From: Janthinobacterium agaricidamnosum
GTDB lineage: Bacteria > Pseudomonadota > Gammaproteobacteria > Burkholderiales > Burkholderiaceae_D
Direction: 5' to 3'
DNA length: 64,000 bases
Assembly (NCBI RefSeq): GCF_003667705.1
Contig: NZ_CP033019.1
Span: 124,001 to 188,000, forward strand
Shown here: positions 16,393 through 24,961 of the stretch, in pieces
Layout of the letters: every line of letters begins with the position of its first letter
Numbering within the stretch: the first letter of the stretch is position 1
Made by a program: the position numbers and the translations under genes
Notes under the pieces: generated by a model
What the model was told of the DNA's origin: nothing
The model's database searches: none
The model's input: only the letters and a program-made list of their open reading frames with translations

Positions 16393-17192
16393 ACCGTGCC
16401 GGCGAGATCGACGATAAAGCCGGAATCGTAGCGATCGTTTTCCGGCGTGCCATCGGGCCGCTTGTAGCCGCAGGGGTTGCAGACGACGCGGCAGCCTTGC
16501 ACGCGGTAGTCGAGCGAGGCGTGCATGTGGCCATGCACCCACAGGTCGGCCTGGGCTACCAGCTCGTCCAGCTGCGAGGCGAAGGCGGGCGAGCCCAGGT
16601 TCGTCGCGTATTGCTCTTCCACCGACAGCATCGACGGCGCCATGTGCGTGATGACGACCGTCTTGCCCTCGAACGGTTGCGCCAGCTGCTGCTCGAGCCA
16701 CGAGCGGTGCTGCGCGTGCAGCTGCGCCGTGTCGCTGGCGCACAGCAGGCGCGGCGTGTCGCCGCCCGTGCTGATGCGCTTGTAGTCGGGCATGTAGCTT
16801 TGCGCCGCGCTCAAGGCTTCATCCCGGCGCTCGGCGCCGAACAGCAGAAAATCCGTCCACAGCGTGACGCCGAGGAAGCGCACGCCATCGAGCGTCACGG
16901 CATTGCCGTCGAGCAGGCGGATGTTGGCGCCCTGCGCATTGGCGCTGGCGCAGGCGTCGCGCACGGCGTCCTGCATGCGTTCGAGCTGGTGGCCATACCC
17001 CTCGTGATTGCCATGCACGTACAGCACGGGCAGGGCGCCGAAGGTGCGCGCGGCCCAGGCGATGGCGTTGCTGCCCGTGTCGATGTCCCCGGCCAGGATC
17101 ACCACGTCGGGGCGGCTGGCGGCAAGGTCGATGGCGGGCGTGTCTTCACCCCAGACTTCCAGATGCAGGTCGGACAGAATCAGCAAACGCAT
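16389..17192 (-). CDS. calcineurin-like metallophosphoesterase (copy 1 of 2)
   Basis: A 267-residue metallophosphoesterase with all family motifs: SDLHLE (D8, H10), GDID, GNHEG, THMAPS and GHMHAS. It binds two metals and hydrolyses phosphomonoesters or diesters; the substrate is unknown. No signal peptide, so cytosolic. A paralogue of the same length with the same block order is at 19967-20770 in the same orientation, and the B3 beta-lactamase and rtcB lie between them. Confidence 0.9.
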   Translation of the reverse strand: MRLLILSDLHLEVWGEDTPAIDLAASRPDVVILAGDIDTGSNAIAWAARTFGALPVLYVHGNHEGYGHQLERMQDAVRDACASANAQGANIRLLDGNAVTLDGVRFLGVTLWTDFLLFGAERRDEALSAAQSYMPDYKRISTGGDTPRLLCASDTAQLHAQHRSWLEQQLAQPFEGKTVVITHMAPSMLSVEEQYATNLGSPAFASQLDELVAQADLWVHGHMHASLDYRVQGCRVVCNPCGYKRPDGTPENDRYDSGFIVDLAGTV

Positions 17193-17330
17193 GGCAATAG
17201 GGCGGCAAGGCGCACGAAAGTGTATGGACCTCTATCGTAGCGCAAGTGCGGACGATGGCTTGCTTGACCGCGCGAGGGTAGCGACGTTACTCTGTGGCAT
17301 CGATTACCGCACACTCATTACTGGAGCCGC

Positions 17331-18275
17331 ATGCCGCCTTTCTTCCTTTCCAAGTCCCTGCTCGGCATCGCGCTGGCCGCCCTGGCGCTGCCGCTGACGG
17401 CGCCTGCCGCCACGCCCGCCGTCGATCCCTTGACGCAGCCGATCGCCTCGCCGTATGCGGCGCAGTGGAACCGCCCGCAGCAGCCGGCGCGCATCCACGG
17501 CGACACGTATTACGTGGGCGTGGGCGGCTTGAGCGTGGTGCTGATCGATACGCGCGACGGCTTGATCCTGATCGATGGCGCGTTGCCGCAGTCGGTGGCC
17601 GCCATCAAGGAACATATCCTCGAGCTGGGTTTTCGCCTGGAAGACATCAAGTTCATCCTGAATACGGAAGCGCATTTCGACCATTCGGGCGGGATCGCCG
17701 CCCTGGCCCGCGACAGCGGCGCGCAAGTGGTCGCCAGCCCGCTCGGTGCGCAGGCGCTGCGCGCGGGTTCGGTACTCGCCACGGATCCGCAAGCGGGCGA
17801 AATCGACCCCATGCCGGCCGTGGAAAACGTGCGCGAAATCGCCGATGGCGAAACCCTGCAACTGGGCGACGTGACCATCACGGCGCGCTACACGCCCGGC
17901 CATACGCCGGGCAGCACCAGCTGGACATGGGTGTCGTGCGAGGATGCCGAGCGTCAGGAATGCCTGAGCGTGGTGTTCGGCGCCAGTCTCACGCCAGTGG
18001 CGGCCGATGATTTTCACTACCTGGGCGATGAACGCCATGGGGACCTGACGCCGGCCTTCCGCCGCGTCATGCAGGACTTTGCCAAACTGCCGTGCGACAT
18101 TTTGATCTCGGCCCACCCGGACCACTCGGGCGGCGACCTGAAACTGACGCAATTGCTCGAAGGCGTCACGCCGAATCCTTTCATCGATGCGCAGGCGTGC
18201 CGCAATTACGCGGCCAAAAATGAAGTCAAGCTCGATGCCCGCATCGCGAAGGAAAAAGCGGCTGCGACAAAATAA
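17331..18275 (+). CDS. subclass B3 metallo-beta-lactamase with Glu at the first metal ligand (B3-E type)
   Basis: A 314-residue secreted MBL-fold enzyme with a signal peptide (residues 1 to ~26, cleavage after PAA). Metal ligands by motif are E113, H115, D117 and H118 in NTEAHFDHSGG, H191 in PGHTPGS and H262 in AHPDHSGG. In classical B3 enzymes (L1, THIN-B) the first position is His and in GOB it is Gln; here it is Glu (codon 17667-17669), which marks the recently defined B3-E variants. It probably acts in the periplasm on beta-lactams, but some B3-like proteins have little such activity. Confidence 0.85.
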   Translation: MPPFFLSKSLLGIALAALALPLTAPAATPAVDPLTQPIASPYAAQWNRPQQPARIHGDTYYVGVGGLSVVLIDTRDGLILIDGALPQSVAAIKEHILELGFRLEDIKFILNTEAHFDHSGGIAALARDSGAQVVASPLGAQALRAGSVLATDPQAGEIDPMPAVENVREIADGETLQLGDVTITARYTPGHTPGSTSWTWVSCEDAERQECLSVVFGASLTPVAADDFHYLGDERHGDLTPAFRRVMQDFAKLPCDILISAHPDHSGGDLKLTQLLEGVTPNPFIDAQACRNYAAKNEVKLDARIAKEKAAATK

Positions 18276-18305
18276 CAACGTTGGCGTCTTCGCCATGAAA
18301 AGCGG

Positions 18306-18334
18306 TTGACGCACTGCAGCATAAGGTGCAGAAT
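18306..18334 (+). promoter_or_regulatory. candidate sigma-70 promoter of the rtcB leader
   Basis: TTGACG (18306-18311), 17-bp spacer, CAGAAT (18329-18334). Transcription would begin near 18341, giving a ~180-nt leader that contains a 12-codon ORF, three stems and a strong terminator before rtcB. Confidence 0.5.
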
Positions 18335-18388
18335 CATCGTCCGCAGTTCAGCGCAGTTCAGATTAACCAGACAAAAGAAAGGAAACCC

Positions 18389-18427
18389 ATGTTCGAGCAG
18401 GCTGGCAGCAAGTTGTACTACCACTAG
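18389..18427 (+). CDS. possible 12-residue leader peptide (MFEQAGSKLYYH)
   Basis: ATG with AAAGGAAA 6 nt upstream, 12 codons, then TAG directly at the base of the first downstream stem. The C-terminal Leu-Tyr-Tyr-His cluster at the point where the ribosome would sit against the hairpin is what a regulatory leader peptide looks like. Coding is unproven, as a frame this short can arise by chance. Confidence 0.4.
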   Translation: MFEQAGSKLYYH

Positions 18428-18489
18428 CCCCGTGCATGACGCTCGGGGCCATCGGCACATTGCCGATCCCGAGCCGGTGTCCTGCAAAA

Positions 18490-18520
18490 CCCCGGTGAGG
18501 AAACTCGCCGGGGTTTTTTT
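18490..18520 (+). terminator. strong Rho-independent terminator upstream of rtcB
   Basis: Ten-pair stem (CCCCGGTGAG with its partner at 18504-18513, one G-T pair) closed by a GAAA tetraloop and followed by seven T. It ends 45 bp before the rtcB start codon. The lactamase stop is 214 bp upstream, so this probably belongs to the leader transcript. Confidence 0.9.
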
Positions 18521-18564
18521 CTTTTAGACGACCCCGGCATAACGACAATACCAAGGAAGACGTT

Positions 18565-19772
18565 ATGCCCATTCATCAGACACTGCACGGCGCCCATGTG
18601 CCCGTGCATATCTTTACCGACGATATCGACGCGCAGGCGCTGCGCCAGCTGCACAATATTGCCTGCCTGCCCATCGTCCATCCGCATGTGGCGGCCATGC
18701 CAGACGTGCATGCCGGCATCGGCGCCACCGTCGGCAGCGTGATTCCCACGCGCGCTGCCATCATCCCGGCCGCCGTTGGCGTCGATATCGGCTGCGGCAT
18801 GAACGCCGTGCGCACGACCCTGACGGCCAGCGACCTGCCCGATAACCTGGCGCGCCTGCGCAGCGCCATCGAAGCCGAAGTGCCCGTCGGCTTCGAACAA
18901 CATGCATGGAGCCGCGTGCAAGGCTCGCGCCAGGCGCGCGCCTTGCGGCCGCTCGGCGACCGCCTGGCGCACATCGTCGAGCGCCACCGGGGCATCGCCA
19001 AGATGCTGCGCCAGTTCGAGCGCACGTGGATTTGCCAGGCCGGCACCCTGGGGGCGGCAATCACTTCATTGAAATCTGCCTCGACGAGGAGCAGCGGGTG
19101 TGGATCATGCTGCATTCGGGTTCGCGCGGCATCGGCAACGTGATCGGCCGTTACTTTATCTCCGCCGCGCAGAAGGACATGCGGCGCCACCAGCTGCAGC
19201 TGCCGGACGCGGACCTGGCTTACCTGAGCGAGGGCTCCACGGTATTTGACGACTATGTGGAAGCGGTGGATTGGGCGCAGGATTACGCGCTGCTCAACCG
19301 CAGCGAAATGATGCGCCGCGTGCTCGACGTGCTGGCGAAGTTTGCTCCGCCGTTCCGGCTCGACGGGGAAGCCATCAACTGCCACCACAACTACATCGCG
19401 CGCGAAACGCATGGCAATGAGGATTTATATGTGACGCGCAAGGGCGCCATTTCGGCGCGGCAGGGCGAGCTGGGCATCATCCCCGGCAGCATGGGCGCGC
19501 GCAGCTTCATTGTGCGCGGCAAGGGCAAGCCGGAATCGTTCTGTTCCTGCTCGCACGGGGCGGGGCGCAGCATGAGCCGCAGCGAGGCGAAGCGCCGCTT
19601 CAACCGCTTCGACCTGGCCGAGCAGACGGCCGGCATCGAGTGCCGCAAGGATGGCGGCGTGATCGACGAGATCCCCGCCGCCTATAAAAATATCGACGCC
19701 GTCATGGCGCATCAGAGCGACCTGGTGGAAGTGGTGCATACCTTGCGCCAGGTCGTCTGCATCAAGGGTTGA
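18565..19772 (+). pseudogene. rtcB: RtcB-type RNA ligase, interrupted by a single-base frameshift
   Basis: Two overlapping frames together encode a full ~402-residue RtcB, the GTP- and Mn-dependent ligase joining 2',3'-cyclic phosphate to 5'-OH RNA ends in tRNA repair. The first frame has DVHAG, GVDIGCGMN; the second has GGGNHFIEI, HSGSRGIG, NCHHNYI, GIIPGSMG and SCSHGAGRSMSR, so every active-site block is present. The join is at the G5 run 19050-19054: CTGGGGGCGGC where the conserved GTLGGGNH motif needs one more base. It may be a sequencing error, a true recent mutation, or recoding; both halves still look under selection. Confidence 0.88.
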
Positions 19773-19783
19773 AAGGAGTGGCC

Positions 19784-19957
19784 ATGAAGATCAAAGTGAA
19801 AATCCCGCCCAAGCCGCGCAACCCGCTGGTGGCGGCCGCCAAACTGCGCGGCGGCGCCGGCGCGCATCAGTCGGAAGCGTCGCCGCGCGCGGCGCGCCGG
19901 GCCGGCAAGCACCGGCTGCAGCAACTGCTGGCGGGACGCCTGAAGCCCGAGGATTAG
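19784..19957 (+). CDS. small basic protein downstream of rtcB
   Basis: A 57-residue, Lys/Arg-rich protein (begins MKIKVKIPPKPRNP, then an Ala/Arg-rich helix) that I cannot name. AAAGGAG lies 6 nt before the ATG at 19784, so I prefer this over an in-frame start 15 bp earlier. It begins 11 bp after rtcB and is likely co-transcribed. High basic content suggests nucleic-acid or ribosome contact, which is inference. It ends 9 bp before the convergent metallophosphoesterase stop. Confidence 0.65.
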   Translation: MKIKVKIPPKPRNPLVAAAKLRGGAGAHQSEASPRAARRAGKHRLQQLLAGRLKPED

Positions 19958-19966
19958 CGCGCTGGA

Positions 19967-20770
19967 TTAACGCAACGGCAGTTCGACGATGAAGTTTGGG
20001 TTGAACTGGGGATTTTGCGGCGTGCCGCCGCGCGTCTTGTAGCCGCAGGGGTTGGCCACGACGCGGCACGGGCCGATGCGGTAATCGCGCGAGACGTGAA
20101 TGTGGCCATGCACCCACAGGTCCGCCTGCGCTGCCAGGTCGTCCAGGCGCGAGGCGTAGGCGGGCGAGCAGCCCTCGCTGCCATACGCATCGTCGACCGA
20201 GCGCAGCGACGGCGCCATGTGGCTGACGACCACCGTGCGGCCGTCGAAGGGCTGCGCCAGTTCGCACGCCAGCCAGGCTTTTTGCTGCGCGTGGAACATG
20301 GCCGTATCGGCCGCGCGCAGCTTGCGAAAGCCCATGCTGGCCAGGCGGATGCGCTTGTAGTCGTTCATGACGGCTTCCGCGTCGCGCATGGCCGCTTGCC
20401 GCGTGTCGTCGCCCAGCAGGCGGAAATCCGTCCACAGGGTGGCGCCCAGGAAGCGCACCTTGCTGCCTGCCGGGTCGGTGAAGACGTGGGTATCGGCGTC
20501 GAGAAAATGCACGTTCGGCGTGGCGGTGCAGGCCGCGCGCAGCTCCTGGCGCACCTTGTCGAGGTGGTGGCCATAGCCTTCGTGGTTGCCATGCACGTAC
20601 AGCACGGGCAGGCCCGCAAACGCGGTGGCGGCCCAGGCGACGGCGCGCGCGCCCGTGTCGATGTCGCCGGCCAGGATCACGGCGTCGGGACGGCTGAGCG
20701 CGAGGTTGCCCTGCGGCGCTTCGTCGCGCCATAGCTCATGGTGCAGGTCCGACAGAATCAATAAACGCAT
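19967..20770 (-). CDS. calcineurin-like metallophosphoesterase (copy 2 of 2)
   Basis: A 267-residue metallophosphoesterase with SDLHHE (D8, H10), GDIDTG, HGNHEGYGH, SHMAPS and GHIHVS. It is the same length as the copy at 16389-17192 and shares long identical blocks such as VLYVHGNHEGYGH and QADLWVHGH. Cytosolic, substrate unknown. Convergent with the rtcB operon. Confidence 0.9.
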   Translation of the reverse strand: MRLLILSDLHHELWRDEAPQGNLALSRPDAVILAGDIDTGARAVAWAATAFAGLPVLYVHGNHEGYGHHLDKVRQELRAACTATPNVHFLDADTHVFTDPAGSKVRFLGATLWTDFRLLGDDTRQAAMRDAEAVMNDYKRIRLASMGFRKLRAADTAMFHAQQKAWLACELAQPFDGRTVVVSHMAPSLRSVDDAYGSEGCSPAYASRLDDLAAQADLWVHGHIHVSRDYRIGPCRVVANPCGYKTRGGTPQNPQFNPNFIVELPLR

Positions 20771-20816
20771 GCGGTATCCAGGCGATTCGGGAGTACGCCA
20801 TCGTACCTGAAAACCG

Positions 20817-21722
20817 TCACTCCTCCTCCAGCGCGGCGAAGCTGTGCGCCAGGTAGTCGATCAGCGCGCGCACGGCCGGCAGCAGGCCGCGCCGCGACGG
20901 GAAGACGGCGTGGATGATTTCGCGCTGCGGCCGCCATTGTCCCATCAGCGGCAGCAGGCTGCCGTTGGCCACCTGTTCGGTGATCATCATGGTCGGCAGC
21001 TGCACCACGCCCACGCCGGCCACGGCCGCGTCGCGCAGGGTCAGCATGTCGCCCGTGACGAAGCGCGGCACGTGGCGCAGCTGGGCGCGCGCGCCATCGG
21101 GGCCATATAAATCCCACTGGTAGTGCTGCTGCGGCATGCCCAGGGCCAGGCTGGGCCAGTCCGGCAGGTCGGCCGGGGCTGTCGGCAGCGGCGCGTCGCC
21201 GAACAGCAGCGGGCTGCCCACCATGCACTGGCTGCGCTCGGCCAGCACGCGCAGCACCAGGTCGCTGTCGGGCAGCGGCGGCGGGCGCACGCGGATGGCC
21301 ACGTCGATGCCCTCGGCCACCAGGTCGACGCGGCGGTTGCTCGCTTCGAGCAGCAGGGTCACTTGCGGATGCTCGCGCATGAAGCCGGCCAGCATGGGGC
21401 CCACCAGTGCATGCAGCAGGGCGATGGGGCAGGACAGGCGCACCGTGCCGCGCGGCGCGGCCCGCGTCAGTTCGATCGCTTCCTGCGCCGCCTCCGCTTC
21501 CACCAGCATCGCCTTGCAATGCTCGTAAAACGTCTGTCCCACATCGGTGACGGAAAAATGCCGCGTCGTGCGCTGCAGCAGGCGCGCGCCCAGGCGTTCT
21601 TCGAGCAGTGCGATGCGCCGGCTCAGTTTGGATTTCGGCAGGCCCAGCGCGCGCCCGGCCGGGGCGAAGCCGCCATGGTCGACCACCTGCACAAAGTAAT
21701 ACAAATCGTTCAGATCCTGCAT
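20817..21722 (-). CDS. LysR family transcriptional regulator
   Basis: A 301-residue LysR regulator with an N-terminal winged helix (DLYYFVQVVDHGGFAPAG, then LGLPKSKLSRRIALLEERLG, residues ~5-45) and a periplasmic-binding-like effector domain. Its start is 119 bp from the divergent pirin gene, the classic arrangement for a LysR controlling the adjacent divergent operon. The inducer is not evident. Confidence 0.9.
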   Translation of the reverse strand: MQDLNDLYYFVQVVDHGGFAPAGRALGLPKSKLSRRIALLEERLGARLLQRTTRHFSVTDVGQTFYEHCKAMLVEAEAAQEAIELTRAAPRGTVRLSCPIALLHALVGPMLAGFMREHPQVTLLLEASNRRVDLVAEGIDVAIRVRPPPLPDSDLVLRVLAERSQCMVGSPLLFGDAPLPTAPADLPDWPSLALGMPQQHYQWDLYGPDGARAQLRHVPRFVTGDMLTLRDAAVAGVGVVQLPTMMITEQVANGSLLPLMGQWRPQREIIHAVFPSRRGLLPAVRALIDYLAHSFAALEEE

Positions 21723-21736
21723 GCCGCCTCCTTGAT

Positions 21737-21754
21737 CGTTCTATTTTTGGAACG
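21737..21754. promoter_or_regulatory. possible LysR operator between LysR and pirin genes
   Basis: Inverted repeat CGTTC-N8-GAACG with an AT-rich centre, 15 bp from the LysR start codon. Position and form suit an autoregulatory site, but the short arms make chance possible. Confidence 0.4.
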
Positions 21755-21841
21755 CTGATGGCCTATTTTACCGTCTACCGCCCTTATCGTTGCAAGCGTA
21801 TTCTGTTTCCATCGTAATGCAAACCCCAACAGGAGGTCGAG

Positions 21842-22708
21842 ATGAACACAGTCACAGGTATCTACAGCGCACCGCGCCAGCACTGGGTCGGCGACGGTTT
21901 TCCCGTGCGCTCGATGTTTTCGTATAACGGCCATGGCAAGCAGCTGAGCCCCTTCCTGCTGCTCGACTATGCCGGTCCCGCCGAGTTTGCGCCCGGCACG
22001 CGTCCGCCCGGCGTCGGCTCGCACCCGCACCGCGGTTTCGAGACGGTGACCATCGTCTACAAGGGCGAAGTGGCGCACCGCGATTCGACGGGCCAGGGCG
22101 GCGTGATCGGCCCCGGCGACGTGCAGTGGATGACGGCCGGCGCCGGCATCCTGCATGAAGAGTTTCACTCGCCTGCCTTCACGCGGTCGGGCGGCACGCT
22201 GGAAATGGTGCAGCTGTGGGTGAACCTGCCGGCCAAGAACAAGATGACGGCGCCCGGCTACCAGGCCATCACCAGCGACACGATTCCCACGGTGGCGCTG
22301 CCCGACGGTGCCGGTGCGGTGCGCGTGATCGCCGGCGACTTCGACGGCCGGCATGGCCCGGCCCGCACGTTCTCGCCGATGCGGGTGTGGGATGTGCGCC
22401 TGGCCCAGGGCAAGCTGACGGCGCTGCCGGTACACGCCGGCTGGAGCACGGCGCTGATCGTTTTGCACGGCACGCTGCTGGTCAATGGCGAGAGCGTGGT
22501 GCGCGAAGCGCAGATGGCGCTGTTCGGGCGCGACGGCGACAGCATCACCGTCGAGGCGGACAGCGATGCCGTGGTGCTGCTGCTGAGCGGCGAGCCGATC
22601 GACGAGCCCATCGTCGGCCATGGCCCCTTCGTCATGAACACCGAGGCGGAAATCGCGCAGGCGTTCGAGGATTTCAACAGCGGCCGCTTTGCCCGCATCG
22701 CGCCGTAG
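21842..22708 (+). CDS. pirin family protein
   Basis: A 288-residue bicupin. The N-terminal cupin carries the metal-binding pirin pattern: [11 protein letters not shown] (two His), then [19 protein letters not shown] (Gln/His/Glu). Bacterial pirins bind Fe and some act as quercetin dioxygenases or as redox regulators. AGGAGGTCG precedes the ATG. The isochorismatase-family gene follows 56 bp later on the same strand, and both are probably under the divergent LysR. Confidence 0.9.
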   Translation: MNTVTGIYSAPRQHWVGDGFPVRSMFSYNGHGKQLSPFLLLDYAGPAEFAPGTRPPGVGSHPHRGFETVTIVYKGEVAHRDSTGQGGVIGPGDVQWMTAGAGILHEEFHSPAFTRSGGTLEMVQLWVNLPAKNKMTAPGYQAITSDTIPTVALPDGAGAVRVIAGDFDGRHGPARTFSPMRVWDVRLAQGKLTALPVHAGWSTALIVLHGTLLVNGESVVREAQMALFGRDGDSITVEADSDAVVLLLSGEPIDEPIVGHGPFVMNTEAEIAQAFEDFNSGRFARIAP

Positions 22709-22764
22709 TCATTTTATGCAGTACCCATGCCGCATTCCGCGGCATGGTTTTTCAGGAGACCACG

Positions 22765-23466
22765 ATGAGTACCCCCGCCAACTTCCAAGGTTTGCCACCG
22801 ATGATCGATCCCGACGACGCCGTCATGCTGCTGATCGACCACCAGAGCGGCTTGTTCCAGCTGGTGCGCGACATCGAGCAGCACGTGCTGCGCGGCCACG
22901 TCACGGCGCTGGCCAAGCTGTCGCGCCTGGCCAATATGCCGACTTTTACCACCGCTTCCGTGCCCGACGGCCCGAACGGCCCCTTGATCCCGGAGATCCA
23001 CCATTTCAACCCGGAAGCCGTCTACATCCCGCGCACGGGCCAGATCAATGCCTGGGACAACCCGGCCTGGGTCGAGGCCATCGAAAAGACGGGCCGCAAG
23101 ACCCTGCTGATCGCCGGCACGCTCACCAGCGTATGCATGGCCTTCCCCACCATCAGCGCGCTGGCGGCCGGCTACAAGGTGTTTGCCATCATCGATGCCT
23201 CGGGCAACTGGTCGAAGATGGCCACCGACATCACCATGGCGCGCGTCACGCAGGCGGGCGCCGTGCTGATCGACACGTATGCCGTGCTGGCTGAAGTGAT
23301 GAGTACCTGGAACCGCGCCGATGCGATGGATTTCGCCGCCATCATGACGGACCACATCGTGCCGCCGTACCGCGCGCTGATCGAGAGCTACGACAAGGCG
23401 CAGGGCGTGCAAAAGAATGGCCGCGAGACCAAGCTGGAAATCCTCGAGGCGGCCAGCAAGGGCTGA
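22765..23466 (+). CDS. isochorismatase-family cysteine hydrolase, YcaC-like
   Basis: A 233-residue cysteine hydrolase starting at MSTPANFQG, with CAGGAG before the ATG. The catalytic Asp is in LLIDHQSG (~residue 29) and the nucleophile Cys in [11 protein letters not shown]. The [11 protein letters not shown] segment and length resemble YcaC-type hydrolases, whose physiological substrate is unsettled. A much longer in-frame reading upstream overlaps the pirin gene and is not real. Confidence 0.87.
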   Translation: MSTPANFQGLPPMIDPDDAVMLLIDHQSGLFQLVRDIEQHVLRGHVTALAKLSRLANMPTFTTASVPDGPNGPLIPEIHHFNPEAVYIPRTGQINAWDNPAWVEAIEKTGRKTLLIAGTLTSVCMAFPTISALAAGYKVFAIIDASGNWSKMATDITMARVTQAGAVLIDTYAVLAEVMSTWNRADAMDFAAIMTDHIVPPYRALIESYDKAQGVQKNGRETKLEILEAASKG

Positions 23467-23471
23467 TCGCC

Positions 23472-24233
23472 TTACGGCGCGTCGTAGCGGGCGCGTATCG
23501 CCGCCAGCACGCCGCGCTGCTCCAGGCGCGTGATGGCGGCGTTCAGGCGCGCCAGATCGGCCGTGCTGGTGCTGCGCGCATTGAGCATCAGGTGCACGGG
23601 CGCGCGCAGGGCGAGGAAGGGCAGGGTGGTCAAGGCGACGCCCTGCAGGCGCGCTTCGTGGCGCACGGCCAGCACGTCGCCCAGCAACAGGTCGGCGCGG
23701 CCCGCGTCGAGCATGAGGATGCCTTGCCGGAAGCTGCCGAAGGTATTCAGGCGGCCGTCTTTTTCCAGCGCCGGACGGGCCGCAGCGTACTGCGCGCCAT
23801 ACCAGCCCACCTTGGGCGCGAGCAGGGTGGCCTTGCCGCGCGCCAGCTGGCCGAAGCTGCCGACATGGCGCTGCGCGGCGGGCGTGCCGGCCTTGCCGAA
23901 GACGCCGACGGCTTCATCGCGGTACGAGATGGAGAAGCGGGCGTAGGACTGGCGTTCCGGCGTTTCGGACGCGGCCAGCATCAGGTCCAGTCCGCCTGTC
24001 TGGAACAGCAGCTGGCGCCGCGCCGTGGGCAGTTCCGGCAAGGTGACCAAGGTGCAGTGCGCTTCCTTGAAGATGGCCTGCAGCAATTCCAGGTCCAGAC
24101 CCGTATAGCTGCCTTGGGCGTCGCGATACAGGTACGGCGGCCATTGCTCGAGCGCCATTGTCATGCGGCAGGCCTGGGCGGGCAGGACGCTGCCGAGCAG
24201 CGTTGCCGCAAGCAGCACGTGGCGCAAGCGCAT
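23472..24233 (-). CDS. periplasmic amino-acid-type solute-binding protein
   Basis: A 253-residue type II periplasmic-binding fold protein with a clear signal peptide (MRLRHVLLAATLLGSVLPAQA, cut before CRMTMA). The core shows EQWPPYLYRDAQGSYTGLDLELLQAI, split over residues ~28-53, as in polar amino-acid or sensor-type binding proteins. The start at 24233 has GGAG 8 nt upstream. No ABC permease or ATPase genes adjoin, so it may serve a distant transporter or a sensor. It is divergent from pnuC. Confidence 0.82.
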   Translation of the reverse strand: MRLRHVLLAATLLGSVLPAQACRMTMALEQWPPYLYRDAQGSYTGLDLELLQAIFKEAHCTLVTLPELPTARRQLLFQTGGLDLMLAASETPERQSYARFSISYRDEAVGVFGKAGTPAAQRHVGSFGQLARGKATLLAPKVGWYGAQYAAARPALEKDGRLNTFGSFRQGILMLDAGRADLLLGDVLAVRHEARLQGVALTTLPFLALRAPVHLMLNARSTSTADLARLNAAITRLEQRGVLAAIRARYDAP

Positions 24234-24370
24234 GGAACATCTCCGCAGTGGTTCAAGGGGTAGTGCTTGCCAATTTGCCAGAATGGCCACGAAAGTCAAG
24301 CAGTGCATGGCTGATTGCGGATATCAAATGGGCTATAGTGGCGGCCTGCCTTCATTCTAAGGAAATCCGC

Positions 24371-24961
24371 TTGACTCCCCCGCTCGAGATCGCCGCCAAT
24401 GTTTTGATGACTGCCTCCATCATCCTGGCCGGACGCAATAATATCCATTCCTGGTGGATCGGCATGGTCGGCTGCGTGCTGTTCGCCGTGCTGTTTTTCC
24501 AGGTCAACCTGTACGCCGACGTGATGCTGCAGCTGTTTTTCATCGTCACCTGCGTCATCGGCTGGCTGCAATGGCGGCGCGGCGCCGGCGGCAAGTCCTT
24601 GCCGATCACGCGCACGGGCCGGCGCAGCCTGGCCTGGGTCGTGCCGGCCGGTATCGCCTCCGTGGCGATCTACGGCATGCTGCTGCACCGCTTCACGAAT
24701 GCCTACGCGCCCTTCATCGATTCGGCCGTGCTGGTGTTCAGCATCATCGCGCAATTTTTGCTGATGAGCCGGCGCATCGAAACGTGGGCCTTCTGGCTGC
24801 TGGTCAACACCGTGGCCGTGCCGCTCTACTACAGCCGCGGCCTGCACCTGACGGCCGTGCTGTACGCGGCCTACTGGGTCAATGCCGTCATTTCCTGGTA
24901 CTGGTGGAGCGTGCAGGCGCGCCGCGCGGCGGCCGCGCCGCAGGCGATGGCCGACGCCTGA
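24371..24961 (+). CDS. pnuC: nicotinamide riboside/mononucleotide-type transporter PnuC
   Basis: A 196-residue PnuC-family vitamin transporter with about seven membrane spans and the family core NNIHSWWIGMVGCVLFAV (residues ~23-40). I start at TTG 24371 because AGGAAA lies 5-10 nt upstream and the protein then begins at the expected position; the next in-frame ATG would remove part of helix 1. PnuC proteins move nicotinamide riboside, thiamine or riboflavin by facilitated diffusion. The following gene is a TonB receptor, so substrate uptake across both membranes may be encoded together. No TPP or FMN riboswitch is visible. Confidence 0.88.
   Translation: MTPPLEIAANVLMTASIILAGRNNIHSWWIGMVGCVLFAVLFFQVNLYADVMLQLFFIVTCVIGWLQWRRGAGGKSLPITRTGRRSLAWVVPAGIASVAIYGMLLHRFTNAYAPFIDSAVLVFSIIAQFLLMSRRIETWAFWLLVNTVAVPLYYSRGLHLTAVLYAAYWVNAVISWYWWSVQARRAAAAPQAMADA

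Larger units (their letters stand above)
18341..18520 (+). ncRNA. candidate leader RNA / attenuator upstream of rtcB
   Basis: This 180-nt stretch has a promoter-like element just before it, a short ORF with ribosome-binding site, and three consecutive stems: GCCCCG/CGGGGC (18427-18432 with 18444-18449), a perfect 7-bp ATCGGCA hairpin with 3-nt loop (18451-18467) and the 10-bp terminator stem. It could be a stand-alone small RNA or a transcription attenuator controlling rtcB. I do not recognise it as a named RNA family. Boundaries are approximate. Confidence 0.45.

Noticed and set aside
19048..19056. Programmed -1 frameshift in rtcB
   Set aside because: CTG GGG GCG does not form a standard X XXY YYZ slippery heptamer with good re-pairing in the A site, so a lost G is simpler; kept only as a possibility.
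22216..22764. Extended N-terminus for the isochorismatase-family protein
   Set aside because: This in-frame stretch overlaps the pirin gene and reads as a shadow; the ATG at 22765 has its own ribosome-binding site and family-like start.
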